Part shown: piece by piece, positions 26,101-33,646 of the stretch | Layout: the number at the start of each line of letters is the position of its first letter | Position numbering within the stretch: the first letter of the stretch is position 1 | Assembly: GCF_947498805.1 (NCBI RefSeq) | Contig: NZ_CANMLT010000004.1 | Location: 310,001 to 374,000 of the forward strand | Direction: 5' to 3' | From: an uncultured Tenacibaculum sp. | Lineage (GTDB): Bacteria > Bacteroidota > Bacteroidia > Flavobacteriales > Flavobacteriaceae | DNA: 64,000 nucleotides | Translations under genes and position numbers: made by a program | Notes under the pieces: generated by a model | Databases searched by the model: none | What the model was told of the DNA's origin: nothing | What the model saw: the letters and a program-made list of their open reading frames with translations, nothing else

Positions 26101-27573
26101 ATGTGCATTGGCATCTTCTTTACCTAAATAAAAAGTGTTATTAGAGGCAACTACTTTTACATCGTGTTTTTTTGAAAATTCTAAAAGTGTTTTGTTAACT
26201 ACGTTTTCGTCTTCCTGACCATGACGCATTAACTCAATATATAAATCATCTCCAAACTCTTCTTTCCACCATAATAAGGCTTCTTCTGCTTGAGATTCTC
26301 CTACATTTAATATTTTACTAGGTACTTCTCCGTATAAGTTACCTGTTAAGACAATTACATCTTCTTTATATTTTTTTACAACCTCTTTGTCAATTCTTGG
26401 AACATAATAGAACCCATCAACAAAGGCAATAGAAGACATTTTTGCTAAGTTGTGGTAGCCGTTTTTATTTTTTGCTAATAAAACTACTTGATATCCGTTG
26501 TCTTTTTGACTTTTATTAGTATGATCTCCACAGATATTAAATTCACAACCTACAATAGGTTTTAAAGGTGTTTGTGTTGGTTCTTCACCTTTTTCAATAG
26601 CTTCTTTGTTGGCTGCTTCAACAGATTTGTTGTGCCCGAATACGGCTTGTACGAAATGGAATGCCGCCATCATATTTCCCGTATCGGTCATAGCTACAGC
26701 AGACATATTGTCTTTTCCAGCAGCATTTACAATATTTCCAATTTGAATAGTTGATTGAAGTACCGAATATTGAGTGTGGTTATGTAGATGTGCAAATTGC
26801 GCTCCTTCTAAGGCTGCTAATCCTTCTGAAGTACTATGCGTAGCATCTGCTTCTGTTTCTGAAGCTTTTCGCTTTCGAATTTTATCACTTTCTTCTTTAA
26901 GATTTAAGTGTTTTAATCCGATAACCTTAATAGGCATTGGATTTTCCTCCGAATAACGTTGAAAATAATCATTCGGTACGTCTAGTTGTTCTTCTGTATA
27001 TTGACGTAAACGAATCAATTCTAAGAAACATCGAGTAGTAGCTTCTACATCGGCAGTTGCATTATGTGCTTCACCAAAACCAGTTCCGAATAAATGATTG
27101 TGCAATTCGGTAAGTGTAGGTAGTTTGAATTTTCCTCCCCTACCTCCTGGTATTTGACATAATTGTGCTGTATGTTCGGTACAGGTATCCAGTACAGGTA
27201 ACTCGGTTAAGTTGTTTTCAACTCCTAAACGATGGAATTCACATCCCATAATGTTTACATCGAAACCTACATTTTGCCCTACAACGAATTTTGTTTTCTT
27301 TAAGGCTTCATTAAATAAATCTAATCCTTCAGCTAAAGAAATACCTTGTTCAATGGCTAAATCGGTAGAGATACCATGAATACGTTCAGCATCATAAGGA
27401 ATATTAAATCCTTCGGGATTGATTAAGAAATCGTTGTGCTCAATCAAATTTCCCATTTCATCATGCAACTGCCATGCTATTTGTATAGCTCTTGGCCAGT
27501 TATCTGTGTCGGTAATTGGAGCATTCCAACTTTTTGGTAATCCAGTTGTTTCGGTATCAAAAATTAAGTACAT
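23200..27573 (-). CDS. dnaE: DNA polymerase III alpha subunit with N-terminal proofreading exonuclease
   Basis: 1457 residues. Residues 1-190 form a DEDDh (DnaQ-like) exonuclease: FDTETTGLP, NVGFDVNIMG and EAHNATADVEAT with the terminal His-Asp pair. A PHP domain follows at about 255-500 (FAHLHNHTQYSVL, AMTDTGNM). The DnaE palm has GPGRGSAAGS and the catalytic PDIDIDFDDEGR. Then come finger motifs (YRPGPLEYIPSF, ITVYQEQVM) and a C-terminal HhH plus OB domain (ITDVQHRISKAGKGWASF). This is the replicative polymerase; the exonuclease fusion is characteristic of part of the Bacteroidota. Confidence 0.96.
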   Translation of the reverse strand: MYLIFDTETTGLPKSWNAPITDTDNWPRAIQIAWQLHDEMGNLIEHNDFLINPEGFNIPYDAERIHGISTDLAIEQGISLAEGLDLFNEALKKTKFVVGQNVGFDVNIMGCEFHRLGVENNLTELPVLDTCTEHTAQLCQIPGGRGGKFKLPTLTELHNHLFGTGFGEAHNATADVEATTRCFLELIRLRQYTEEQLDVPNDYFQRYSEENPMPIKVIGLKHLNLKEESDKIRKRKASETEADATHSTSEGLAALEGAQFAHLHNHTQYSVLQSTIQIGNIVNAAGKDNMSAVAMTDTGNMMAAFHFVQAVFGHNKSVEAANKEAIEKGEEPTQTPLKPIVGCEFNICGDHTNKSQKDNGYQVVLLAKNKNGYHNLAKMSSIAFVDGFYYVPRIDKEVVKKYKEDVIVLTGNLYGEVPSKILNVGESQAEEALLWWKEEFGDDLYIELMRHGQEDENVVNKTLLEFSKKHDVKVVASNNTFYLGKEDANAHDILLCVKDGEKQATPIGRGRGYRYGLPNDEYYFKSTEEMKHLFADLPEAILNIQEIVDKVEPFTLARDVLLPAFDIPEEFRDEKDLEDGGKRGENNFLRHLTYEGAKIRYGELTDSICERLDFELDVIAKTGYPGYFLIVEDFIREARKMDVSVGPGRGSAAGSVVAYCLWITNIDPIKYDLLFERFLNPERVSMPDIDIDFDDEGRSRVMDYVIDKYGANQVAQIITYGTMAAKSSIRDTARVLDLPLFEADRIAKLIPGMKLKKIFSLDDAGLKAKLRSEEIEMVNELKSISNGNGLEAETINKARILEGSVRNTGIHACGVIITPDDITKFVPVSLAKDSDMYVTQFDNSVVESAGLLKMDFLGLKTLTLIKDTVKIVKARHGVELDPENFPIDDEETYALFQRGETVGIFQYESPGMQKYMRELKPTVFADLIAMNALYRPGPLEYIPSFIRRKHGDEEITYDLPALEEYLAETYGITVYQEQVMLLSQKLADFTKGEADVLRKAMGKKQIAVLAKMKPKFVEQAMANGHDEKALEKIWKDWEAFASYAFNKSHSTCYAWIAYQTAYLKAHYPAEYMAAVLSNNMNDIKSVSFFMEECKRMGLEVLGPDINESFSKFSVNKEGAVRFGMAAIKGVGASAVKAIIDERKENGNFTSVFDVAKRVDLRVANKKAFEGLILAGGFDSFANTHRAQYFEEDEKNQKFIEKALRFGNKFQENQNSSQVSLFGEASAVDLPEPIIPECETWGTMELLAREKEVVGMYISAHPLDDFKNEMKFCNATLTHFKDLAKYEGLALSFGGIITDVQHRISKAGKGWASFIIEDYTDSFEFRIFGEEYLKFKHFLVPSSFLFVKTTVKPGWTNKEGVKGDPRVSFIEFNLLHDIMDKMCKKITIKMPLNEVNENRIKELQHLFAINKGSQNLNFTIWDAEEKIELSLPSRTTKIKISNEFLKALDEQFINYKLN

Positions 27574-27617
27574 CGATATGGTTTTCTTAATGAAGCTGTT
27601 TTTTATAAAAACAAATA

Positions 27618-27625
27618 CAAAAATA
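27618..27625 (-). promoter_or_regulatory. -7 promoter box of dnaE (TATTTTTG)
   Basis: The minus strand reads TATTTTTG, 44 bases before the dnaE ATG at 27573, matching TAnnTTTG. Confidence 0.4.
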
Positions 27626-27762
27626 CAAAGAAATTAGTTTTCTATTTAGAGAAGTTATTAACTGAGGCGGGTGTGGAAATGTAACTAACTGGCTTACTGA
27701 TATTGTAAGGTAGCTGTATGTTATGTAGAGGTTAAGTTTTAAATAAATAAGAGAAAAAGTAG

Positions 27763-27791
27763 TTGATAATCAATTAATAAGATTACATTTG
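27763..27791 (+). promoter_or_regulatory. Promoter of the first cold-shock gene (TTG ... TACATTTG)
   Basis: TTG at 27763-27765 and TACATTTG at 27784-27791 give a spacing typical of Bacteroidota -33/-7 promoters, 26 bases before the ATG at 27818. Confidence 0.55.
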
Positions 27792-27817
27792 CACTTTAAT
27801 ATAATATTTTTTTTACA

Positions 27818-28009
27818 ATGAAAGAAGGAACAGTAAAGTTCTTCAATGAATCTAAAGGTTTTGGATTTATTACAGAAACAGGATCAAACCAAGAACATTT
27901 TGTACACGTATCAGGTTTAATCGATGAGATTAGAGAAGGTGATACAGTAGAGTTTGAACTTAAAGAAGGAAGGAAAGGATTAAACGCTGTTAGCGTTAGA
28001 GTATTATAA
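27818..28009 (+). CDS. Cold-shock domain protein (CspA family)
   Basis: 63 residues forming a single cold-shock OB fold. RNP1 is KGFGFI and RNP2 is HFVHVS, both with intact aromatics, and the opening MKEGTVKFFN is typical. It binds single-stranded RNA or DNA and helps translation at low temperature or after stress. It is monocistronic, with its own promoter and a hairpin terminator. A second copy lies at 62936-63130. Confidence 0.92.
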   Translation: MKEGTVKFFNESKGFGFITETGSNQEHFVHVSGLIDEIREGDTVEFELKEGRKGLNAVSVRVL

Positions 28010-28033
28010 TATACCTCACAATTTATTTTTCTT

Positions 28034-28061
28034 AAGAGCTTGTTTATCAGGCTCTTTTTTA
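28034..28061 (+). terminator. Terminator after the first cold-shock gene
   Basis: AAGAGCTTG pairs with CAGGCTCTT (one G-T pair) around TTTAT and is followed by a T-run. Confidence 0.75.
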
Positions 28062-28106
28062 TTTGTGTAAAGTGAGTTTTATTATGGTAGAATGAAAAAT
28101 ATTATT

Positions 28107-28114
28107 TACTTTTG
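28107..28114 (+). promoter_or_regulatory. -7 promoter box of rpsP-rimM (TACTTTTG)
   Basis: TACTTTTG matches TAnnTTTG and lies 67 bases before the rpsP ATG, leaving a structured leader. Confidence 0.55.
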
Positions 28115-28121
28115 CGCCCAC

Positions 28122-28168
28122 TTACCACGAGTTGGTAAAAATTATTAATAATCAAGGTCGCGTACCTT
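28122..28168 (+). promoter_or_regulatory. Structured rpsP leader with two small hairpins
   Basis: TTACCA-CGAGT-TGGTAA (28122-28138) and AAGGT-CGCGT-ACCTT (28154-28168) are two perfect stems with similar five-base loops (CG[A/C]GT). They lie between the promoter box and the rpsP ATG at 28182. Ribosomal-protein leaders often bind their own product, so autoregulation is a reasonable guess. Confidence 0.4.
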
Positions 28169-28181
28169 AAAAATTAACATT

Positions 28182-28682
28182 ATGCCTGTAAAAATTAGAT
28201 TACAAAGACACGGTAAAAAAGGAAAACCATTTTATTGGGTAGTAGCTGCTGATTCAAGAGCTAAGAGAGATGGACGTTTTTTAGAGAAAATCGGAACGTA
28301 TAACCCAAACACTAACCCTGCAACTATCGATTTAAACGTTGATAAAGCTGTTGCTTGGTTACAAAACGGTGCTCAACCAACTGATACTGCTAGAGCTATT
28401 TTATCTTATAAAGGAGCTTTATTAAAGAATCACTTAGCTGGTGGAGTTCGTAAAGGAGCTTTAACTCAAGAGCAAGCTGATGCTAAGTTCACTGCTTGGT
28501 TAGAGGAGAAGGCTGGTAAAGTTGCTGGTAAAACTGAAGGTTTAGCTAAAGCTCAAGAAGAAGCTAAGGCAAAAGCTTTAGAAGCTGAAAAAGCTGTAAA
28601 TGAAGCGCGTATTGCTGCAAATGCACCTGCTACTGATAGCGAAGATGCTGCTGCTGAAAACGGAGCTGATAGCGAAGAGTAA
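28182..28682 (+). CDS. rpsP: 30S ribosomal protein S16 with long C-terminal extension
   Basis: 166 residues, about twice the length of E. coli S16. Residues 1-80 are the S16 core ([40 protein letters not shown]). The C-terminal half is an Ala/Lys/Glu-rich helical extension ending in an acidic tail, as is typical of Bacteroidota. S16 is an early-binding protein of the small subunit. rimM follows 30 bases later. Confidence 0.96.
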   Translation: MPVKIRLQRHGKKGKPFYWVVAADSRAKRDGRFLEKIGTYNPNTNPATIDLNVDKAVAWLQNGAQPTDTARAILSYKGALLKNHLAGGVRKGALTQEQADAKFTAWLEEKAGKVAGKTEGLAKAQEEAKAKALEAEKAVNEARIAANAPATDSEDAAAENGADSEE

Positions 28683-28712
28683 GAAACTATACAACGATTT
28701 TAAATTGATAAC

Positions 28713-29240
28713 ATGCGTATTGAAGATTGCTTTTATTTAGGTAAAATCGTAAAAAAACATAGTTTTAAAGGGGAGGTAGTTATTAAGTTAGATACCGATG
28801 AACCCGAACTTTATAGAAATATGGAATCAGTTTTTGTCAAGTTAGGCAATAATCTGGTTCCATTTTTTATTGAAAAATCTTCTTTGAGTAGAGGTACTAT
28901 GTTACGCGTAAAATTTGAAGACGTATCTTCTGAAGAAGATGCAGATGCTCTTATGCGTTCTGGAATCTATTTACCTTTATCATTACTTCCTAAATTGACA
29001 GGAGATAAGTTTTATTACCACGAAGTAATAGGATTTAAAATTGTAGATACTTCTTTTGGAGAAGTTGGTGTTATAAAAAATATCAACGACACTTCGGCAC
29101 AGCCATTATTTGAAATAGAAAGAGAGGAAAGGGAGATTTTTATTCCTATGATAGACGATTTTATCAAAAAAGTAGACAGGGATAATCAACTCATAGAAGT
29201 ATCAACCCCTGAAGGCTTAATTGATTTATATCTTAGCTAA
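28713..29240 (+). CDS. rimM: 16S rRNA processing protein RimM
   Basis: 175 residues. The N-terminal RimM domain opens CFYLGKIVKKHSFKGEVVIK and the C-terminal PRC-barrel half includes YYHEVIGFKIVDT and the EIFIPMIDDFIKKVD block near 145. RimM assists maturation of the 30S head and binds S19. The rpsP-rimM pair is a conserved ribosome-assembly operon. Confidence 0.94.
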   Translation: MRIEDCFYLGKIVKKHSFKGEVVIKLDTDEPELYRNMESVFVKLGNNLVPFFIEKSSLSRGTMLRVKFEDVSSEEDADALMRSGIYLPLSLLPKLTGDKFYYHEVIGFKIVDTSFGEVGVIKNINDTSAQPLFEIEREEREIFIPMIDDFIKKVDRDNQLIEVSTPEGLIDLYLS

Positions 29241-29261
29241 TAAGCTAAATAATATAATTTT

Positions 29262-29438
29262 TTAGCTAAATCTTTTAACGTCAGTTATTTGATAGGCTCG
29301 CCCGTTAAAGTTCTTTTTAACGATTACGTTTTCTAGCCAGTACATCGAGCCATTGTGAAACAGTGGTAATAAAAGAAATTTTTTAGCTTTCTTCTTACTT
29401 GCTTTTACTGTTCTTCTCTTTGAAAAATTAATCTTCAT
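29262..29438 (-). CDS. Small basic protein, unknown function
   Basis: A 58-residue frame from the ATG at 29438 to a TAA at 29262-29264. The first 20 residues are very Lys-rich (MKINFSKRRTVKASKKKAKK), followed by FLLLPLFHNGSMYWLENVIV and a strand-like end. The composition is coherent and the Trp/Tyr-rich middle looks like a real fold rather than noise. It is convergent with rimM. I do not recognise the family. Confidence 0.45.
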   Translation of the reverse strand: MKINFSKRRTVKASKKKAKKFLLLPLFHNGSMYWLENVIVKKNFNGRAYQITDVKRFS

Positions 29439-29531
29439 GTTTGGTAGGGTATAGTAGTTATTATCAAAAGAGGAAAAGGCAAATATCTTAAATAATTTTA
29501 TAAAAAGAAAGTTAAATTTTAAAAGGAGGTT

Positions 29532-29780
29532 TTAATCGAACGAAGAAATATAATTTAAAAGGTCATTTGATTGATTATCAGACAAGTGTTTTTTATAATG
29601 TAATCTATCGGTCCAATTGTATTCTTCTTTTAAAGCTATAGCTTCAGGGTTTTTAGCTTTAATCAAAGAGTCTTCGTTTCTGATAAGGTCAAAAGTAAAC
29701 TGCTCACTACGTCTTTGTCGTAGATTTTCTAAGGTATTACGGCCTTTTTTATAGAGTTTGCGGCAGGCAACATTGTACAC
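29532..29780 (-). CDS. Small hypothetical protein or gene remnant (GTG start)
   Basis: 82 residues, but the only start is a GTG at 29780 just after an in-frame stop, and no ribosome site is visible. The middle (LIRNEDSLIKAKNPEAIALK, EEYNWTDRLHYKKHL) reads like the C-terminal part of a helical protein. It could be a remnant of a longer gene whose 5' part has decayed in 29781-29930. Low certainty. Confidence 0.35.
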   Translation of the reverse strand: MYNVACRKLYKKGRNTLENLRQRRSEQFTFDLIRNEDSLIKAKNPEAIALKEEYNWTDRLHYKKHLSDNQSNDLLNYISSFD

Positions 29781-29930
29781 TTTTAAAAATCAGCTTACCT
29801 CTTATTATTGATTTAATGTTGTTAACAGCAATTAAATCAAGTTTAGAAGCGGGAGGATGTTTTTCCTTTATTTGAATCACTATTATAAAAGGAAGTGGAC
29901 TAAATACTAAACTTAGAGAAATTAAAATGT

Positions 29931-30413
29931 CTAAGTATTTAATCGTTGTTTTCTTTTTTTGGAGTATCTTTTTAATAGTCGAAGTTCTTTTTTTCTTACT
30001 TTTTTAAGAAGGTTTGTTCTGTGACAAATAGAAGTGAATAAATCATCCTTAGCCACATTTTCCTGGTCAATACCATAATAATTAGCGTAAACTAAATATT
30101 TTTGGTTAAGCTTAAATGAATAGCCACAAGCTTGATTACCTCGGTTAGATTTTATAATGATTCTTTTTTTAGAGATTTCTCCTTTATAAACTTTTACGAT
30201 TTCAAATGTGTAAAAAATAATATCCGCACTAGATAGGTAATCTTGATTTGTTTTATAGGTTCTTTTTTTGATTACTTTACCATAAAAGATGGCAATAGAT
30301 GATTTAAATTCTTTGCTTATTTTTTCTTTAAAAGAGTCGTTTGTTTTTATACAAGAGCAGGCAAAACTCTGTATAGATATGAGAAAAAGAAGAATTGTAA
30401 TAGTTTTTTTCAT
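29931..30413 (-). CDS. Secreted TIMP/NTR-like cysteine protein
   Basis: 160 residues with a signal peptide (MKKTITILLFLISIQSFA) followed directly by Cys-Ser-Cys. The body contains FYGKVIKKRTY, FEIVKVYKGEI and a NQACGYSF segment, ending in a very basic tail (KKRKQRLNT). The pattern of a CxC at the mature N-terminus followed by an OB-like strand set is that of bacterial TIMP/netrin-like proteins. In animals this fold inhibits metalloproteases; the bacterial role is unknown. Four Cys could give two disulfides. Confidence 0.65.
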   Translation of the reverse strand: MKKTITILLFLISIQSFACSCIKTNDSFKEKISKEFKSSIAIFYGKVIKKRTYKTNQDYLSSADIIFYTFEIVKVYKGEISKKRIIIKSNRGNQACGYSFKLNQKYLVYANYYGIDQENVAKDDLFTSICHRTNLLKKVRKKELRLLKRYSKKRKQRLNT

Positions 30414-30425
30414 GATATGTCGGGG

Positions 30426-30929
30426 TTAAAATTTAAATTCATAAACACAATCTTCTTCTCCATCAAAGATAACTTGCTTTCCAATATAGATAAAACCAAG
30501 TTTTTTAAGTAGATTTTGAGAAGCGTTGTTTTCAGGTATGGTAAAAGCATATACCTTTTCTTGTTTAAAGGTATTTTGAACATATTTTATAATAAGTTTA
30601 GTAGCTTCTGTTGCATACCCTTTTCTTCTATTGGCGGGCAGAAATGCATAACCAACGTCAATATACTTTAATTTATCTCTCTGTAAGGCTGTAGAAGTAC
30701 CTATGGGCTCGTTTGTCTCTTTTAAAACTACAGTGAAAAAACCAAGTCCGTTAAGCTTTTCATTTTTAGGTAAAACATCTTTTAAATATGCTTCGGTTTC
30801 CTCAACGGTTTTGAGTCCTTTATCGCTAATATTTTCAATCCAGTCAGGATCATTAAATAACTCAAAATAAAAAGGAGCGTCGCTCACGTTTGCAGTTCTA
30901 ATAATTAATCTTTCACTTTCTAATAACAT
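30426..30929 (-). CDS. GNAT N-acetyltransferase (RimJ-like)
   Basis: 167 residues of the RimJ/RimL-type acetyltransferase fold. SERLIIRTANVSDAPFYFEL is the typical opening; the acetyl-CoA loop is ANRRKGYATEATKLIIKY and a C-terminal NNASQNLLKKLGF block follows. The acceptor substrate cannot be read from sequence. It is 12 bases upstream of the TIMP-like gene in the same direction. Confidence 0.85.
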   Translation of the reverse strand: MLLESERLIIRTANVSDAPFYFELFNDPDWIENISDKGLKTVEETEAYLKDVLPKNEKLNGLGFFTVVLKETNEPIGTSTALQRDKLKYIDVGYAFLPANRRKGYATEATKLIIKYVQNTFKQEKVYAFTIPENNASQNLLKKLGFIYIGKQVIFDGEEDCVYEFKF

Positions 30930-30952
30930 GGTTTAAAGATAAATTAAAAATG

Positions 30953-30960
30953 TACTTTTG
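30953..30960 (+). promoter_or_regulatory. -7 promoter box of the phnA-like gene (TACTTTTG)
   Basis: TACTTTTG matches TAnnTTTG and lies 20 bases before the ATG at 30981. Confidence 0.5.
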
Positions 30961-30980
30961 CGTAGCAAAAAAAGAAATAT

Positions 30981-31571
30981 ATGAGTTTACTACAGGAGTT
31001 ACAAGATAGAAGTGGAAATCAGTGTGAGTTATGTGCTTCAAAAAATGAGTTAAAAATTTATGAAGTACCTCCAATTTCTACTGGAGGAGTAGATGGTAGT
31101 TTGTTCGCTTGTTCAACTTGTATAGATCAAATTGAGAATCCAGAAAATATCAATGTAAACCACTGGAGGTGTTTAAATGACAGTATGTGGAGTGAATTTA
31201 GAGCGGTAAAAGTCGTTGCATGGAGAATGTTGCATAGGTTAAAGAAAGATGGATGGTCGCAAGATTTACTGGATATGATGTACCTAGAAGATGAAGAGTT
31301 GCGTTTTGCCGAAGCTACGGGAGATCATTTGGATGAAAGTGAAAAAGTAATTCATAGAGACTGCAATGGTGCTGTTTTACAAGCAGGAGATAGCGTGGTA
31401 TTGATAAAAGATTTAAAGGTAAAAGGTTCAAGTATGGTTGCTAAGCAAGGAACAGCGGTAAGAAGAATATCTTTAGATCCTGAAAACGCAAAATATATTG
31501 AAGGTAAGGTAGGCGCTACTCAAATTGTTATCATTACTGATTATGTAAAAAAAATGGCTGAAAAAGAATAG
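30981..31571 (+). CDS. PhnA/YjdM family protein
   Basis: 196 residues. An N-terminal zinc-ribbon-like part has CELC (about 15-18) and CSTC (about 45-48), and the C-terminal 70 residues form the PhnA domain (VIHRDCNGAVLQAGDSVVLI, DLKVKGSSMVAKQGT, KVGATQIVIITDYVKK). PhnA was named from phosphonate loci but its role is unsettled; YjdM is the E. coli homologue. No phosphonate genes are nearby. An outer-membrane protein gene follows two bases later. Confidence 0.88.
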   Translation: MSLLQELQDRSGNQCELCASKNELKIYEVPPISTGGVDGSLFACSTCIDQIENPENINVNHWRCLNDSMWSEFRAVKVVAWRMLHRLKKDGWSQDLLDMMYLEDEELRFAEATGDHLDESEKVIHRDCNGAVLQAGDSVVLIKDLKVKGSSMVAKQGTAVRRISLDPENAKYIEGKVGATQIVIITDYVKKMAEKE

Positions 31572-31573
31572 AT

Positions 31574-32152
31574 ATGAAATATAGATTTTTATTAATTGTG
31601 ATTTTGTTTTATGGAGTTAATTTGTATTCACAAGATCAAAAGTTTAGTTTAGAAGCAAGTTATCCGTTAACTATCGATAATAATTTTATAGGTGATCGAT
31701 CTTTCGGAGTGATTGATCTTGGTATAAAATATAGTGTTGTAAACCTTGAGATTTTAAATATTGGTTTGGGAGTAAATGGAGGAGTTTTAGTGGATAATAC
31801 AAATCTGGCTAATTTCCCTTTAGATTTCAAAAGAACAATTTATACAATACAACCAAAGGTTTTTGGAGAGTTCAATTTGAGAAATATTACAAAACTCCAT
31901 CCTTTTGTAAATTTAGGATATTCTTTTGTGAGAATATCTCTTTCTGGTGCTAATAATGGTCAGAATGTTTCTGGTTTTTCAGAAACATTGGGAGGTGTTA
32001 ATGTAGGACTTGGAGTTAAATATGATCTTTTCTCTAGAGTGTTTTTACTGGCTCAATATGATTTTTCAAAACTAGACCCAGGAAATGCTCCAGATACATC
32101 ATACAACACAAACTTTAGTTTATTGAAGATTGGTGTGGGATTAAGATTTTAA
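31574..32152 (+). CDS. Small outer-membrane beta-barrel protein
   Basis: 192 residues with a signal peptide ending NLYSQ near residue 20. Alternating hydrophobic strands with turns (VNLEILNIGLGVNGGVLVD, KLHPFVNLGYSFVRISL) run to a C-terminal strand LLKIGVGLRF ending in Phe, the usual barrel-insertion signal. It matches the porin-like small barrel family common in Bacteroidota. Function unknown; it is likely co-transcribed with the phnA-like gene. Confidence 0.75.
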   Translation: MKYRFLLIVILFYGVNLYSQDQKFSLEASYPLTIDNNFIGDRSFGVIDLGIKYSVVNLEILNIGLGVNGGVLVDNTNLANFPLDFKRTIYTIQPKVFGEFNLRNITKLHPFVNLGYSFVRISLSGANNGQNVSGFSETLGGVNVGLGVKYDLFSRVFLLAQYDFSKLDPGNAPDTSYNTNFSLLKIGVGLRF

Positions 32153-32173
32153 GAAAGAAGAAAAAGAATTGCT

Positions 32174-32524
32174 ATGGAAAAATACTATAAAGAGAAACAT
32201 TTACAAGCGACAAAATATAAAATAGAGAATGTTATAAGGCAACAAGACTTTCTGCTTAGAAATAAGTGGAAAGTTTTGTTTTTTATAGGATCAGTTTCTT
32301 TATGGATTCCAACTCGTGCTGTTGGTCATTATACTTCTGAAAGAGAAACAATCTTAGAAAAAAGTGGATATAATTATGTATCTCTAGTTTTAATTACAGC
32401 TTTAGTTTGTATAATATTTTGTTTGCTGTATCATTACTCAAGTAAATATCAGGATAGTAAGAAACTAAAAGAATTAAGAGTTTTAGAACAACAGCTAGAA
32501 AAGGAAATTTCTGAGCTGGGCTAA
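32174..32524 (+). CDS. Two-TM membrane protein, unknown function
   Basis: 116 residues. Hydrophobic segments near 37-52 (KVLFFIGSVSLWIP) and 75-95 (VSLVLITALVCIIFCLLYHY) are separated by a polar loop, and the C-terminus is a charged coiled-coil (KKLKELRVLEQQLEKEI). No family recognised. It closes a three-gene run with the phnA-like and barrel genes. Confidence 0.6.
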   Translation: MEKYYKEKHLQATKYKIENVIRQQDFLLRNKWKVLFFIGSVSLWIPTRAVGHYTSERETILEKSGYNYVSLVLITALVCIIFCLLYHYSSKYQDSKKLKELRVLEQQLEKEISELG

Positions 32525-32532
32525 GCTCTTAT

Positions 32533-33588
32533 TTATTTTTCTGCGTTGTAATATACTTTGTAGAATTTCATTTTTTTGTCTTCATCATATCCTCTTTCTA
32601 AATATTCTGAAGAAGCATCTGGTGCATCTACATCAATTTTAATTTGGATATTCGTATCTAGTTTAATCTCCGTTTTAAACTTGCTTTTTTCTTTCTTTAA
32701 AACAGCGTCAGATACCTCGAAGTTGTTACGGATTAAAACATCATTTAGTTTTTCAAAATGTTGTTTATAATCTTCAAATAAATCTTTGTGTTTATCTTCT
32801 TCAAAGATTTCATCTTTAAAAGAATGATAATCTACACTTTCATGTTCTTTAAAGTAGTCTACAGTATTTGCTAAAAATGTACTTTGTTCTTGTTTACCAT
32901 ACTCTGGTTTGATAACCTCTTCAGAAAACTCTTTACACATCTCTAAATAGTTTTGTGTATGTAGGTTTCTGTCATCTGCGTATTTTACACTTAAAAAGTT
33001 TTTAATCCAATATTGAGCGTCGTAGTTATTGTTATCAACAGATAAAACTACAGTACCTTCTCCATCAGAAGAATTTAAAATTAAACAACCTTTGTCTAAC
33101 CTTTTTGTTGAAATTCCTTTTTGAACCACTACATCAAAACTATCATCGTCTAAATAAGTTTGAAAAAAATCTACCTTACTTTCAATTTTAAAAACTCCAA
33201 CAGCTTCTGTTAATACATCTTTGTATTCAATTCCTTCAAAATAAGCAACAATCACATCTCCTGTTTTTATGTTAGCAGAATTCGATTGCTCATACAGGTG
33301 ATTTACAATGTTTTTAGAATGTTCAATAAAAACCTCGTTGCTTTCATCTTCAAAAATATCTGAAGTGTATTTGTTTAACTCATTTAAACGAACATCTGCA
33401 TGATGACTAAAACGGTAACTTTGCGTAACAGAACCAAAAGGTTTTAATAAAAAAGGAAGTAGTAATTCATAGCTTTCTTCATCAAAACGAACTAAACTTT
33501 CAGATAAAGAGTTTTGCCCGCTATTATACTTATTAGCTACTTTATGAATAATACATTTATTGATTTCTGTACGTGTTCTTTTAATCAT
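32533..33588 (-). CDS. Nucleoid-associated protein, NdpA/YejK family
   Basis: 351 residues, the usual size for NdpA. Matching blocks include the N-terminal INKCIIHKVANKYNSGQNSLSE, the FFQTYLDDDSFDVVVQKGIS centre, KGCLILNSSDGEG and the C-terminal KFKTEIKLDTNIQIKIDVDAP. E. coli YejK is a low-abundance nucleoid protein that binds DNA and interacts with topoisomerases. A gene on the opposite strand starts 58 bases upstream. Confidence 0.85.
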   Translation of the reverse strand: MIKRTRTEINKCIIHKVANKYNSGQNSLSESLVRFDEESYELLLPFLLKPFGSVTQSYRFSHHADVRLNELNKYTSDIFEDESNEVFIEHSKNIVNHLYEQSNSANIKTGDVIVAYFEGIEYKDVLTEAVGVFKIESKVDFFQTYLDDDSFDVVVQKGISTKRLDKGCLILNSSDGEGTVVLSVDNNNYDAQYWIKNFLSVKYADDRNLHTQNYLEMCKEFSEEVIKPEYGKQEQSTFLANTVDYFKEHESVDYHSFKDEIFEEDKHKDLFEDYKQHFEKLNDVLIRNNFEVSDAVLKKEKSKFKTEIKLDTNIQIKIDVDAPDASSEYLERGYDEDKKMKFYKVYYNAEK

Positions 33589-33607
33589 TTTCTCAAAAAT
33601 TGGAGCA

Positions 33608-33615
33608 CAAAAATA
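33608..33615 (-). promoter_or_regulatory. -7 promoter box of the NdpA-like gene (TATTTTTG)
   Basis: The minus strand reads TATTTTTG, 19 bases before the ATG at 33588. Confidence 0.45.
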
Positions 33616-33646
33616 AGTATTTTAGTATCGTAAAAAATAGAGATAT

